From Herbidospora sakaeratensis (lineage in GTDB: Bacteria > Actinomycetota > Actinomycetes > Streptosporangiales > Streptosporangiaceae): a DNA stretch of 64,000 nucleotides. Both the position numbers and the translations under genes were made by a program. The DNA lies in assembly GCF_001570525.1 (NCBI RefSeq), contig NZ_BBXC01000015.1:62001-126000 (forward strand), given 5' to 3'. The notes under the pieces are model-generated. The model ran no database searches, was not told the DNA's origin, and worked only from the letters and a program-made list of their open reading frames with translations. Positions 32,762 to 47,636 of this stretch are shown one piece after another. Numbering within the stretch: the first letter of the stretch is position 1; the number at the start of each line of letters is the position of its first letter.

Positions 32762-33055
32762 TTGACCAACGAGCCCGAGAGCCGCCTCGAAGTGAGCATC
32801 ACCCCCGAAGTGGAGGCCGGCCAGTACGCCAACTTCGCCTCCGTCTGGCACACCCAAGACGGGTTCGTGCTCGACTTCGCGGTGATCACGCGCCCGCCCG
32901 GGCTGGCCGACAACGGCGACGGCCAGCAGTACATCAGCGTCCCCACGCGGATCGTGAGCCGGGTGCGCATTCCCCCGGCCCAGGTCTTCGAGCTGATGAA
33001 GGCGCTGGAGCAGCAGCTGACCGCGTACGAGAACGAGGTCGGCCACAAGATCTAG
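32762..33055 (+). CDS. DUF3467 small protein
   Basis: This 97-residue protein is almost entirely the DUF3467 domain: LEVSITPEVEAGQYANFASVWHTQDGFVLDFAVI, then RIVSRVRIPPAQVFELMKALEQQLTAYENEVG. It is soluble, conserved widely in actinobacteria and of unknown function. I prefer the TTG at 32762, eight bases after GGAGGG; the ATGs at 32735 and 32699 give longer, less typical N termini. Its stop overlaps that of the convergent MBL hydrolase gene by four bases. Confidence 0.8.
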   Translation: MTNEPESRLEVSITPEVEAGQYANFASVWHTQDGFVLDFAVITRPPGLADNGDGQQYISVPTRIVSRVRIPPAQVFELMKALEQQLTAYENEVGHKI

Positions 33056-33825
33056 ACGGTCACGACGTCGCCCTCGCGGGCGAACCGCACGTCGGGCCAC
33101 TCCTTGGCGACGGCGTCGAGCTGGTCGTCGGTGCGGCCCGGCGCGTGGTGGGTGAGCAGCAGGCGGCCCGCGCCGCAGCGCTCGGCGAAGGCCAGCGCGT
33201 CGGTGACGGTGGCGTGCCCGTAGTCGTCGGCGAGCGCCTGCTCCTCGGGCCGGAACTGGCCGTCGTGCACGATCAGGTCGGCGCCCCGGCACAACTCCTC
33301 GGCCGCGGCGGAGCCGAGCTGGGGTGCGTGGTCGGGCAGGTAGACGACGGCGACGCCGTCGCACTCGATCCGGGTGCCGACCGTGATCCCGCCCTTGTGG
33401 GTCACTTCGGCTTGTCTCATTTCAAAATCTCTGAATTTACGGCTCCCGCCGGAAGAGGTCACCGACACGGCTCCGCGCAGGCCCGACGGCTCGATCGGGA
33501 AGTGCGGCGGCGAGAACGCCCGGGTGAGCAGCTCCAGCGGCGCCGCGCCGGGCACGACCAGCTCGACGACCGCCTCGGGATGGTCGCAGGCCCGGCTGAA
33601 CGGCAAGCCCTGCACGTGGTCCCAGTGCAGGTGCGACAGCGCGATCACGCCGCGGAAGGGCACGGGTTCGAGGTTCCTGATCCCGGTCCCCGCGTCGAGG
33701 ACCAGCGGCGGCGCCGCGTACCCGTCGGGCAGCACGGCCACACACGAGGTGTGGCCGCCCCACCGGGTGAACTCGGCGCCGGGAGCGGGCGTCGACCCGC
33801 GTACCCCCAGGAAGTGCAGTCTCAC
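33052..33825 (-). CDS. Metallo-beta-lactamase-fold hydrolase, possible cyclic-nucleotide phosphodiesterase
   Basis: This 257-residue MBL-fold protein starts VRLHFLGVRGSTPAPGAEFTRWGGHTSCVAV, the N terminus of the phosphodiesterase-like MBL group. The metal motif is ALSHLHWDHVQGLPF (HxHxDH), followed by VVYLPDHAPQL, ADLIVHDGQF and LLLTHHAPGRTDDQL. The GTG start overlaps the stop of the cyclic-nucleotide-binding gene (GTGA), so the two are co-translated. Because a class III cyclase is encoded divergently two genes away, hydrolysis of the cyclic nucleotide is an attractive role; this is inference, and tRNase- or PhnP-like activity is possible. Confidence 0.85.
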   Translation of the reverse strand: MRLHFLGVRGSTPAPGAEFTRWGGHTSCVAVLPDGYAAPPLVLDAGTGIRNLEPVPFRGVIALSHLHWDHVQGLPFSRACDHPEAVVELVVPGAAPLELLTRAFSPPHFPIEPSGLRGAVSVTSSGGSRKFRDFEMRQAEVTHKGGITVGTRIECDGVAVVYLPDHAPQLGSAAAEELCRGADLIVHDGQFRPEEQALADDYGHATVTDALAFAERCGAGRLLLTHHAPGRTDDQLDAVAKEWPDVRFAREGDVVTV

Positions 33826-34802
33826 GCGAACTCCTCGCGGCGGTGGCCTTGGGCCAGGTGTTCCAGGGCGGCCCGGTCGATGGTGTCGGCGCCGGCCTCG
33901 GCCACCCTGATCGGGGTGAGCGCGGTCAGCGTGGCGGTGCGGTGGCCGTTCTCCAGCAGGGCCCGCTCCCCCAGGACCGCGCCCGGGCCGACCCGCCCGA
34001 GTTCGCGGCCGTCGACGTCGACGGTGACGACGCCGTCGAGGAGCAGGAAGAGCGACGCGCCGGGCTCGCCCTGGCGGACCAGGGCCGTGCCCTGCTTCAG
34101 TTCGCGGACGACCGGCTTGCGGCTCCCGCGCATGATCAGCCGGGACAGTTCGCGTTCGAGGGCGGTCTCGGCGGCCGTGACGACGACCGGGGAGTCCTCC
34201 GCGCCCCAGGGGGTGGCCCGCTGGGCGGCCCACGCCTTGAAGTCGGTGACGCCCGCCTTGAGGATCAGCGCGCCGGCCGCGTCGTACACCCAGTGGCGCG
34301 GGAACGGGCTCGCGCCCGTCAGCGTGACCTCGGAGGTCCCGTCGGCGCGCACGGTGATCGAGAGCGTGGTCCAGACGAGCGGGGAGCGCCAGCGCGGGAC
34401 CCCGGCGGTGGCGCGCGGGAACGGCAACGAGGTGCGGCCCCCGGCCGACCGGGTGACGGTGACGAAGCCGTCGCCGACCGTCTCGGTCACCAGGTCGGGC
34501 AGGCTGACGGCGGCGAAGGTGAGGCCGAGCGGGCCCAGCCGGACCGTGGTGGAGCCCATCACCCCGCCTCCTCCGGCGCCGTGGGCGAGCACCCGGCCAT
34601 CGTCGCCGAAATCGGCCCAGACGCGAAGCACGTTGGCGAACCGGAACCGGTCGGCGCGGCGCAGCGCCTCCAGGTCGTCGACGCGCCCGGGGGGCGGCTC
34701 GTCGTAGTGGGAGATCCCGGCCTCGAACATCGGCCGGGTGTACCCCTTGACCGCCTCGGAGGGGATCCAGGAAAGGGACGTGGCCTGCGTCTCGACGCGC
34801 AT
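33822..34802 (-). CDS. Cyclic-nucleotide-binding-domain protein with novel N-terminal domain
   Basis: This 326-residue protein has a C-terminal cyclic-nucleotide-binding domain (residues about 205-315): VRELKQGTALVRQGEPGASLFLLLDGVVTVDVDGRELGRVGPGAVLGERALLENGHRTATLTAL. The phosphate-binding cassette GAVLGERALLENGHRTATL has the Gly-Glu and Arg needed for cyclic nucleotide contact. The N-terminal 200 residues (WIPSEAVKGYTRPMFEAGISHYDEPPPGRVDDLEAL) match no domain I know and no helix-turn-helix follows the cNMP domain, so it is not a Crp-type regulator. It is divergent from the receiver-cyclase gene across 125 bases. Confidence 0.85.
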   Translation of the reverse strand: MRVETQATSLSWIPSEAVKGYTRPMFEAGISHYDEPPPGRVDDLEALRRADRFRFANVLRVWADFGDDGRVLAHGAGGGGVMGSTTVRLGPLGLTFAAVSLPDLVTETVGDGFVTVTRSAGGRTSLPFPRATAGVPRWRSPLVWTTLSITVRADGTSEVTLTGASPFPRHWVYDAAGALILKAGVTDFKAWAAQRATPWGAEDSPVVVTAAETALERELSRLIMRGSRKPVVRELKQGTALVRQGEPGASLFLLLDGVVTVDVDGRELGRVGPGAVLGERALLENGHRTATLTALTPIRVAEAGADTIDRAALEHLAQGHRREEFA

Positions 34803-34927
34803 GTCGGCCTCCTCTGGTCGTATCCGACGCTAGGAATCGGGGGCCGGGAGACACAGGGGGATGTCCATCCGGGTGCAGGAGGGCTAACCCTCTGTTCCCC
34901 GCCACGCGCGGGAGGGACATTTACCGC

Positions 34928-36210
34928 GTGGACCGCATCACCGTGCTGCTCGCCGACGACAACCTGATCGTCCGCGAGGGCGTGCGCGCACTACTGGCCA
35001 GGGACCAGGCCCTCGACGTGGTCGGCGTGGCCGCCGACTACGACGAGCTGGTCGCGCGCGCCGAGGAGCTGCGGCCCCAGGTGCTCGTGACCGACATCCG
35101 CATGCCCCCGACCTTCCAGGACGAGGGCATCGACGCCGCCCGGGAGGTTCGGGGGCGCCTCCCGGGCACCGGCGTCGTGGTGCTGAGCCAGTACGACGAC
35201 CCCGACTACGCGGTGAAGCTGCTGTCGGAGGGGGCCGACGGGTACGCGTACCTGCTGAAGGACCGGATCGCGGACGCGCGGCTGCTGGGCCGGGCCATTC
35301 GTGAGGTGGCGGCGGGCGGGTCGATGGTCGACCCCCAGATCGTCCAGGACCTGCTCTCCCCGGCGCGGTCGCCGGAACTGAGCGCGGCCGAGGAGGCGCT
35401 GCTGCGGCAGGTGGCCGAGGGACGGTCGGTGAAGGCCATCGCGGCGGCGGCCGGCGACAGCCCCGAGAAGGTGAACGCGCTGGTCGAGCAGCTGTTCCTC
35501 AAGCTGGCGCGGGGCGCGTCGGCGGGCCGGCAGGGCGCGCTGAAACGGCTGCGCATGCTGCACACCGCGATCCTGCGCCGCGACGAGCAGGGCGAGCGCC
35601 TCTCGCGCCTGCTGCCCGGCGGCCTGGCCGACAAGCTGCTGGCCGACGGGCTCGACCGGACCGAACGGCTCACGGTGACCGTGCTGATGAGCGACGTGCG
35701 CGGCTACTCGGCCATCGCCGAGCACACCGACCCGGCGGTGCTGGCGGGGCGGCTCAACGCCCACCGCAAGGCCATGAACGCGGCCATCCTCCGCGAGGGC
35801 GGCACCGTCATGCAGTACGTCGGCGACGCCGTCATGGCCGTCTTCGGCGCGCCCGACCCGCGCCCCGGCCACGCCGCCTCGGCGGTCGCGGCGGCCCGGC
35901 AGATGCACGTGCGCCAGCGCCGCCTGAACGACGAGTGGGAGACCCCGTTCCGGCTCGGCATCGGCCTGTGCACGGGCGAGGTGGCCGCCGCGCTGCTCGG
36001 CAGCGAGGAACGCGTCGAGTACACGCTGGTCGGCGACACGGTCAACCTGGCGGCCCGGATGCAGGACCTGGCCCGCCCGGCCGGGACGGTCGCCGCCGCC
36101 AGCACCCTGGACGCGCTCCCCGGAGGGCTGCCCTGGATCCCCCTCGGACCCCGCGCCGTCAAGGGCCGGTCCACCCCCGTCACGGCCTTCCACCTCCCGG
36201 AGGAACACTG

Positions 36211-36211
<1 letters not shown>
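34928..36211 (+). CDS. Receiver - LuxR-like relic - class III nucleotidyl cyclase
   Basis: This 427-residue protein joins three parts. Residues 1-125 are a receiver domain with acidic pair DD at 10-11, phospho-acceptor Asp56 (VTDIRMPPTFQDEG) and Lys in LLKDRI. Residues 145-200 (SPELSAAEEALLRQVAEGRSVKAIAAAAGDSPEKVNALVEQLFLKLARG) look like a decayed LuxR helix-turn-helix. Residues 235-420 are a class III cyclase with metal Asp in LMSDVRGYSAIAEH and VGDAVMAVFGAPD, and transition-state Asn/Arg in LVGDTVNLAARM. The adenine-specifying Lys position is Gln (MQYVGD), so ATP versus GTP use is uncertain. Its TGA overlaps the ABC ATPase start (TGATG). Confidence 0.88.
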
Positions 36212-41592
<5,381 letters not shown>

Positions 41593-41593
<1 letters not shown>

Positions 41594-43899
41594 TGACGGG
41601 GCTCTGGGTGCGGCTCGAACTGCGGAACCGGGCGCGGTCGCTGGTGACGCTGGCGGTGCTGACGGCGCTGGCCGTGGCGACCGTGCTGACCGCGCTGGCC
41701 GGGGCGCGGCGGGCCGATTCGGCCGTCGACCGGTTGTGGGCGGCGTCGGCGCCGGCGACGCACAACGTGCTGGCGAACATCCCCGGGCTCGACTGGGCGA
41801 AGGTCCGGGCGCTGCCGCAGGTCGAGGCGCTGGGAGCCTACCTGATCACCTTCATCGAGGTCCGGGGGCGCGGGCTCGGCTGGTTCCCGGCGGCCGACGA
41901 CCAGTTCGGCCTGACGGTCGAGCGGCCCGTCGTGCTGGCGGGCCGCATGTGGGATCCGGCCGCCGCCGACGAGGTGGTCGTCACGGCCGCCACCGGCCAC
42001 CGGCCGGGCGACGCGCTCACCGTGCGGCTCTTCGACCCCGGGCAGTTCGCCTCGGGCGACTGGTGGGCGGCGAAGGGGCCGGTGGTGAACGTCCGGGTGG
42101 TGGGGGTGGTGCGATCGACGTGGTTCCGCGACGAGGTCGACCATCCGGGCTACGTGTTCCCGGGGCCCGGTTTCGTGGCGGCCCATCGGGCCAACCTGGA
42201 GCAGCCCGGCGTCTCCTACGCCAACGCGCTGGTCCGGCTGAAGGGCGACCTGGCCGGGTTCCAGGAGGGGCTGGCCAGGATCACCGGGCGGCACGACCTC
42301 GACCTGTGGGAGATGTCGTCGCGGATGGCCGACCGCGACCGCGAGGTGGCCCGGTTCGGCGCGGTCGTGCTGCTGGCGTTCGGGCTGGCCGCCCTGGCGG
42401 CGGCGCTGGTGCTGGTGGGCCAGTCGGTGAGCCGGTACGTCGCGGCGGGGGCGGCGGCGCTGCGTCCGCTGCGCGCCGCCGGGTTGTCGCCCCGCCGGGC
42501 GGCGGTGACCGCCTCGATCGCTCCCGCGCTGGCCGCCTCGGCGGGGGCGCTCGCCGGCGGGGCGGGGGCCTATCTGGCGTCGGCGCTGATGCCGCTCGGG
42601 GCGGCCGGGCTGCGGGAACCCGACCCGGGGCGGCACTTCGACGCGCTCGTGCTGGTGCCGGGGATGGCGCTGGCGCCGCTGGCCGTGTTCGGCTGGGGTG
42701 TGCTCACCGCGTCCCGGTCCGCGCGGCGGCCCCTGCGGGCGTCGTGGATCGCCCGGCTCGGGCTGCCGGTGCCGATCGCCGTCGGCGCCCGGTTCGCGCT
42801 GGAGCCCGGCCGCGACGGGGTGCCGGTCCGGCCGGCGCTGCTGGGCGCGGTCACCGGCGTGCTGGGGGTGCTGGCGGCGTTCACCTTCGCCGCCGGGGTC
42901 GAGGAGACCGGCCGGAACCCGGAGGCGTTCGGGCAGACCCACCAGTTCGTCCTGCCGCTGGGCGACCTGGGCGCGGACCTCGTGCCCGCCGGCGTGCTCG
43001 CGCGGGGGCTGCGCGCGCTCCGCGACGATCCCGCCGTCGCCGCCCTCACCGACACCCGCCTCGGCGTGGCCGTCTCGGGCGGCACGGCGGTGCCGCTGTT
43101 CTCCCGGCAGCCCGGCGGAGTGCGGGTGGTGACGATCGAGGGGGCGCCACCGGAGAAGGCGGGCGAGGTCATGCTGGCCCCGCACAGCGCACGGGACCTG
43201 GGGGCCGCCGTCGGCGACACGGTCACCCTCACGGGCACCCGCCCCGCGGCGCTGCGGGTGACCGGGATCGGGTTCGTGCCGGAGGCCAGCCACAACACCT
43301 ACGCGTCCGGCGGCTGGGTCGCCGACGACACCTGGCACGCCCTGTTCGACGCGTTCAAGACCCACGAGGTGCTGATCGCGGTCCGGCCCGGCGCCGAACC
43401 GGCCGCGCTGCAGGCACGGGTCACGGCGGCGTTCGGGCAGTCCGACCTGCCGCTCCAGCCGGTCGAGCCGCCGTTCCAGCTCAGCGAGCTGCGCCAGCAC
43501 CGGGTGCTGCCGATCGTGCTGGCCGGCTTCCTCGCGGTCCTCGGGACCGGCGCGGTCGGGCACGCGCTGGCCACGGCGGTCCGGCGGCGGGCCCACGACC
43601 TCGCGGTGCTGCGTGCCCTCGGCCTGATCCCGAGGCAGGCCCGGCTGGTCGTCGTCACCCAGGCCAGCCTGCTGGCCGTGGCCGGGCTCGCGTTCGGGGT
43701 GCCGCTCGGGCTGGCCGCCGGCCGGGTGGTCTGGCGGGTCACCGCCGACGCGACCCCGCTGCTGTACGTCCCCCCGCTGGCCGCCTGGGCCCTGCTGCTG
43801 GTCGGCCCGCTGGCCCTGCTGATCGCCAACCTGCTGGCCGCGTGGCCGGGGCGGACCGCCGCCCGGCTGCCGGCCGGGCTTCTCCTGCGAGCGGAGTGA
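41593..43899 (+). CDS. FtsX-type ABC permease 3
   Basis: This 768-residue third paralogue is shorter in its first external region (VLANIPGLDWAKVRALPQ replaces the [10 protein letters not shown] motif) but keeps the SRYVAAGAAALRPLRAAGLSPRRAAV block, the [13 protein letters not shown] segment, TDTRLGVAVSGGTAVPLF and the FtsX end [47 protein letters not shown]. Its ATG shares one base with the preceding TGA. The three permeases may form alternative pairs or a trimeric set with one ATPase; the substrate is unknown. Confidence 0.9.
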
Positions 43900-43904
43900 T
43901 CGAT

Positions 43905-45869
43905 GTGAACCGCGTGCTCACCGCGACGATCGGGGGCGTCGCCGCGATGGTGACGCTCGGCGCCGGGTTCAACGACGCCGCCGACACCGCCAGCGCCGTC
44001 GTGGCCGCCGGGTGGGTGATCGCGGCCGCCGGGTGCCTGGCCTCCGGACGGCCCGCCGTCGCGCGCTGGGCCGGCCTGGTGGCCGTCCTCCAGGGCGCGG
44101 CCGCGATCTGGCCGCAGGCGGTGCCGCTGGCCATCGCCGGGTGGCTCGGGTTCGCCCTCGCGCTGCCCGACGGCGACCTGAGGACGCTCCCGAGAAGGAT
44201 CGTCACGGGCCTGGGCGCGCTGGGCGGGCTGGCGCTCACCCTCCTCGTCGAGGTCTCCCCCGGCGGCTACGCCACCGCCGCCGTGGTCGCAGCCGGCACC
44301 GGCACGATCGCGATCGTGGCCCGCTGCGGCCCGGCCTCGCCCCGGCAGCGGGCGGCGCTCCAGTGGACCGGCGCGGCGCTGCTGCTCGCCGCCGCCGCGG
44401 GCGCGGTGATCATCGGGCTCTACCTGCTGCTGGGCGTGCCGGAGACGCCGATGGCGTGGCTCGTCGGGGCGCTGGTGATCGTGCCGGTGGGCGCCCTGTT
44501 CGGGCACCTGCCGCCGACCGCCCACGTCGGCGAGAAGGCGCTGCTGGAGGCGGTGGTGGTCGCCGGGTTCGCGGTGATGATCGCCGGCGTCTACCTGGTG
44601 GTGGTGCTGGGCCTGGGCCGCCTCCCGGCCGAGAACGAGCGCGACCTGCTGGTGTCGTCGATGGCGGCGGCGCTGGTGGTGGCGGTCCTGGCCATCCCGG
44701 TGCGCAACCGCCTGCTCCACACCGCCCGCGCGATCACCGGCCGGGGCGGGGTGCCGCCGGAGGAGATCCTGGCCACCTTCGGCGCCCGCATGAGCCGCGC
44801 GGTGCCCTTCGACGAGTTGCTGCTCCAGCTGGCCGAGTCGCTGAAGGCGGCGATGGCCCCGGCGGGCGCGGAGATCTGGGTCGGCGCGAGCGGCGTGCTC
44901 CAGCGTACGGTCAGCGTGCCCGACCTGCCGCCCGAGCGCATCACCCTGAACGACCGCGAACGCGTCATCGTCGGCCGCACCCGGATCGGCGGCCCGTCGT
45001 GGCTGGCCATCTGGTTGCCCGGCATGCTCCCGGAGAGCGGCGGCCTGGTGCGCGTCGCGCCGGCCGCCCACCTGGGCGAGCTCCTCGGCATGATCGTGGT
45101 GCGCCGCCCGCCCGACGCCCCGCCGTTCTCCGAGAACGACGACCAGGTGCTCGTGCAGCTGGCCCGCCAGGTGGGCCTGGCCCTGCACAACATGCGGCTC
45201 GACTCGGCGCTGCAGGCGAGCCTCGACGAGCTGCGCCGCCGCAACGAGGAGCTCCAGGCGTCCCGGCTGCGCATCGTGACCTCGGCCGACGCCGCCCGCC
45301 GCGCCATCGAACGGGACCTGCACGACGGCGCGCAGCAGCACCTGGTCGCCCTGTCGGTCAAGCTGAGCCTGGCCGGGGAGATCATCGCCGAGGAGCCCGA
45401 CGTCGCCCGCGCGATGATGTCGGAGCTGCGCGACGACGTCCAGGGCACCATCGCGGCCGTCCGGGAGCTGGCCCACGGCGTCTATCCCCCGCTGCTGCGC
45501 AACCACGGCCTCGACCAGGCGATGCGGTCGGCGGCGCGGCGGTCGGCGCTGCCGTGCGCGGTCGACGTCGACCTGCCCCGGCGGTTCTCCGAGGAGACCG
45601 AGGCGGCCGTCTACTTCTGCTGCCTGGAGGCGATCCAGAACGCGGGCAAGCACGCCGGGGCCGACGCGGCCATCGAGGTGGCGATCACCGCCGACGACAA
45701 GGCGCTGCGGTTCACCGTGGCCGACGACGGGGCCGGGTTCGAATCCGCTGGTGAGGGGCACGGCTTCGTCAACATGCGCGACCGGCTGGGCGCGATCGGC
45801 GGCGCCTTGACCGTCGACTCGGCGCTCGGGGCCGGCACCACGATCCGCGGGGAGATCCCACATGCCTGA
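43905..45869 (+). CDS. Membrane sensor histidine kinase (GAF, HisKA_3)
   Basis: This kinase of about 654 residues begins with about eight membrane helices (to roughly residue 265, ending VVAVLAIPVRNRLLHTARAITG), then a GAF-like domain (EEILATFGARMSRAVPFDELLLQLAESLKAA ... DDQVLVQLARQVGLALHNMRL), a coiled coil, the HisKA_3 helix with phospho-accepting His in RRAIERDLHDGAQQHLVALSVKLS, and an HATPase_c domain (CLEAIQNAGKHAGA, VADDGAGFES, GHGFVNMRDRLGAIGG). GGAG precedes the GTG at 43905 by eight bases; a GTG at 43896 overlapping the permease stop is the alternative. Partners could be the receiver-cyclase in the same operon or the LuxR regulator at 47637. Confidence 0.9.
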   Translation: MNRVLTATIGGVAAMVTLGAGFNDAADTASAVVAAGWVIAAAGCLASGRPAVARWAGLVAVLQGAAAIWPQAVPLAIAGWLGFALALPDGDLRTLPRRIVTGLGALGGLALTLLVEVSPGGYATAAVVAAGTGTIAIVARCGPASPRQRAALQWTGAALLLAAAAGAVIIGLYLLLGVPETPMAWLVGALVIVPVGALFGHLPPTAHVGEKALLEAVVVAGFAVMIAGVYLVVVLGLGRLPAENERDLLVSSMAAALVVAVLAIPVRNRLLHTARAITGRGGVPPEEILATFGARMSRAVPFDELLLQLAESLKAAMAPAGAEIWVGASGVLQRTVSVPDLPPERITLNDRERVIVGRTRIGGPSWLAIWLPGMLPESGGLVRVAPAAHLGELLGMIVVRRPPDAPPFSENDDQVLVQLARQVGLALHNMRLDSALQASLDELRRRNEELQASRLRIVTSADAARRAIERDLHDGAQQHLVALSVKLSLAGEIIAEEPDVARAMMSELRDDVQGTIAAVRELAHGVYPPLLRNHGLDQAMRSAARRSALPCAVDVDLPRRFSEETEAAVYFCCLEAIQNAGKHAGADAAIEVAITADDKALRFTVADDGAGFESAGEGHGFVNMRDRLGAIGGALTVDSALGAGTTIRGEIPHA

Positions 45870-47289
45870 GTTCGATGCCGTCGTCGTCGGTTCGGGCCCG
45901 AACGGCCTGACCGGCGCGCTGGAGCTGGCCGAGTCGGGCCGCCGGGTGCTGCTGCTGGAGGCGGCCGCGACCTTCGGCGGCGGTCTGCGCAGCAGTTCCG
46001 AGCTCACCCTGCCCGGTTTCACCCACGACCTCTGCGCGACCGTGATCGCGACCGCGCTGGCCTCGCCCGCGCTGCGCGACCGGCTGCCCGGCCTGGGCGT
46101 GGAGCCCGTGCACCCGGAGATCCCGGCCGCCCACCCGCTCGACGACGGCCCGGCCGTGTTGTTCCACCGCTCGGCCGAGCGCACGGCCGCCGGGCTGGGC
46201 CGCGACGGCGCGGCCTACCTGGCCACCGTGGGCGCCACCGCCCGCGCCGGTTTCCCCCTGGTCGACACCCTGCTCGCCCCCCTCGGCGTGCCCAGAGCGC
46301 CGCTGGCACTGGTCCGGTACGGCCTCGCCGGCGCCCTCCCCGCCACGACCGCGGCGCACCTGCTCTTCCGCGAACCGCGCGCCCGCGCGGCGCTGGCCGG
46401 GATGGCCGCCCACTCGATGCTCGACCTGCGCAGCCCCATCTCCGCCGGCTACGGCGTGATGCTGGCCGCGACGGCCCACCTGGTCGGCTGGCCGGTGGTG
46501 CGCGGCGGTTCCCAGGTGATGGCCGACGCGATGGTGGCCCGGCTGCGCGAGCTCGGCGGCGAGGCCGTCGCCGGCCACCGGGTGACCGCCCTGAAGGAGC
46601 TCCCCGACGCCGAGACGATCCTGCTGAACGTCACTCCGCGCCGGTTCGCGGAGATGGCCGACCTGCCCGAGTCCTACGCCCGCAGGATGCGCCGCTTCCG
46701 CTACGGCCCCGGCGTGTTCAAGGTCGACTGGGCGCTCGGCGGCCCGGTCCCCTGGCGCGACCCGGCGGTGGCGGCGGCCGGGACCGTCCACCTCGGCGGC
46801 ACCCTGGAGGAGATCGCCGCGAGTGAGCGGGCGGCGGTGCGCGGACGGGTCGGCGAGCGTCCCTACGTCCTCCTGGTGCAGCCTCCCGACCCGTCGCGGG
46901 CCCCCGAGGGAAAGCGCACCCTGTGGGCCTACTGCCACGTCCCGCACGGCTACGACGGCGACATGACCGATGCGATCGAGGCCCAGATCGAACGGTTCGC
47001 CCCCGGCTTCCGCGATGTGGTCCTGGCCCGCCACGTCATGGGCCCGCGCGCCCTGGAGGATCACGACGCCAACTACGTCGGCGGGGACATCGGCGGCGGC
47101 GCGGCCGACCTGCGCCAGTTCGTCGCCCGGCCGGTCCTGTCGCACCGGCCGTGGCGCACCCCTCTTGAGGGCGTCTACCTGTGCTCGTCGTCGACGCCGC
47201 CGGGCGCGGGCGTCCACGGCATGGGCGGGCTGATGGCCGCCAGGTGCGCCCTCAGCCGGGCCGGGGTCAGGTCCTCCTTGCGGATGTAG
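45862..47289 (+). CDS. FAD-dependent oxidoreductase, phytoene-desaturase-like
   Basis: This 475-residue enzyme has an N-terminal FAD-binding Rossmann motif, FDAVVVGSGPNGLTGALELAESGRRVLLLEAA, with the glycine pattern followed by GGGLRSSSELTLPGFTHDLCA, and the C-terminal FAD motif GVYLCSSSTPPGAGVHGMGGLMAARCAL. It belongs to the NAD(P)/FAD-dependent amine oxidase/phytoene desaturase-like group; the substrate is unknown. It overlaps the kinase stop by eight bases and ends the operon. Its last 115 bases overlap the convergent response-regulator gene, although both ends look conserved. Confidence 0.88.
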   Translation: MPEFDAVVVGSGPNGLTGALELAESGRRVLLLEAAATFGGGLRSSSELTLPGFTHDLCATVIATALASPALRDRLPGLGVEPVHPEIPAAHPLDDGPAVLFHRSAERTAAGLGRDGAAYLATVGATARAGFPLVDTLLAPLGVPRAPLALVRYGLAGALPATTAAHLLFREPRARAALAGMAAHSMLDLRSPISAGYGVMLAATAHLVGWPVVRGGSQVMADAMVARLRELGGEAVAGHRVTALKELPDAETILLNVTPRRFAEMADLPESYARRMRRFRYGPGVFKVDWALGGPVPWRDPAVAAAGTVHLGGTLEEIAASERAAVRGRVGERPYVLLVQPPDPSRAPEGKRTLWAYCHVPHGYDGDMTDAIEAQIERFAPGFRDVVLARHVMGPRALEDHDANYVGGDIGGGAADLRQFVARPVLSHRPWRTPLEGVYLCSSSTPPGAGVHGMGGLMAARCALSRAGVRSSLRM

Positions 47290-47594
47290 CCGGCCGCGCC
47301 GCAGGTGTAGGCGTCGGGCGGCAGGTCTTCGGCCGCGTAGGTGGACACCAGCACGACCGTGACGCCGGGCTGCCCGGCCAGGATGCGCCGGGTGGCCTCG
47401 ATGCCGCTGATGCCGGGCAGGTTGATGTCCATCACGATCACCTGGGGACGGATGCGGGCGGCCGCCGCGACGGCGGCCTCCCCCGACTCCGCCTCGCCGG
47501 CCACGCGCCAGCCGGCGACCAGGCCGACCAGCCGCCGTGCGACGGCCCGGAACGGCGCCTGGTCGTCGACGATGAGAACTTCGACGGACCCCAT
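47175..47594 (-). CDS. Single-domain response regulator
   Basis: This 139-residue protein is a receiver domain without an output domain: acidic residues in VLIVDDQAPFRAVARRL, phospho-acceptor Asp in VIVMDINLPGISGIEATR, Thr in VLVSTYAAEDLP and Lys in GAAGYIRKEDLTPARL. Such proteins shuttle phosphate or titrate a kinase. The last 20 residues (SPPMPWTPAPGGVDDEHR) look unconserved and arise antisense to the conserved end of the oxidoreductase gene. The ATG at 47594 fits; the longer frame to 47604 is not supported. It lies 42 bases after the LuxR regulator gene on the same strand. Confidence 0.8.
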   Translation of the reverse strand: MGSVEVLIVDDQAPFRAVARRLVGLVAGWRVAGEAESGEAAVAAAARIRPQVIVMDINLPGISGIEATRRILAGQPGVTVVLVSTYAAEDLPPDAYTCGAAGYIRKEDLTPARLRAHLAAISPPMPWTPAPGGVDDEHR

Positions 47595-47636
47595 GGCAAC
47601 CCATGGTGTCGTATGGGGCGCCCGTCGCTAAGGGTG

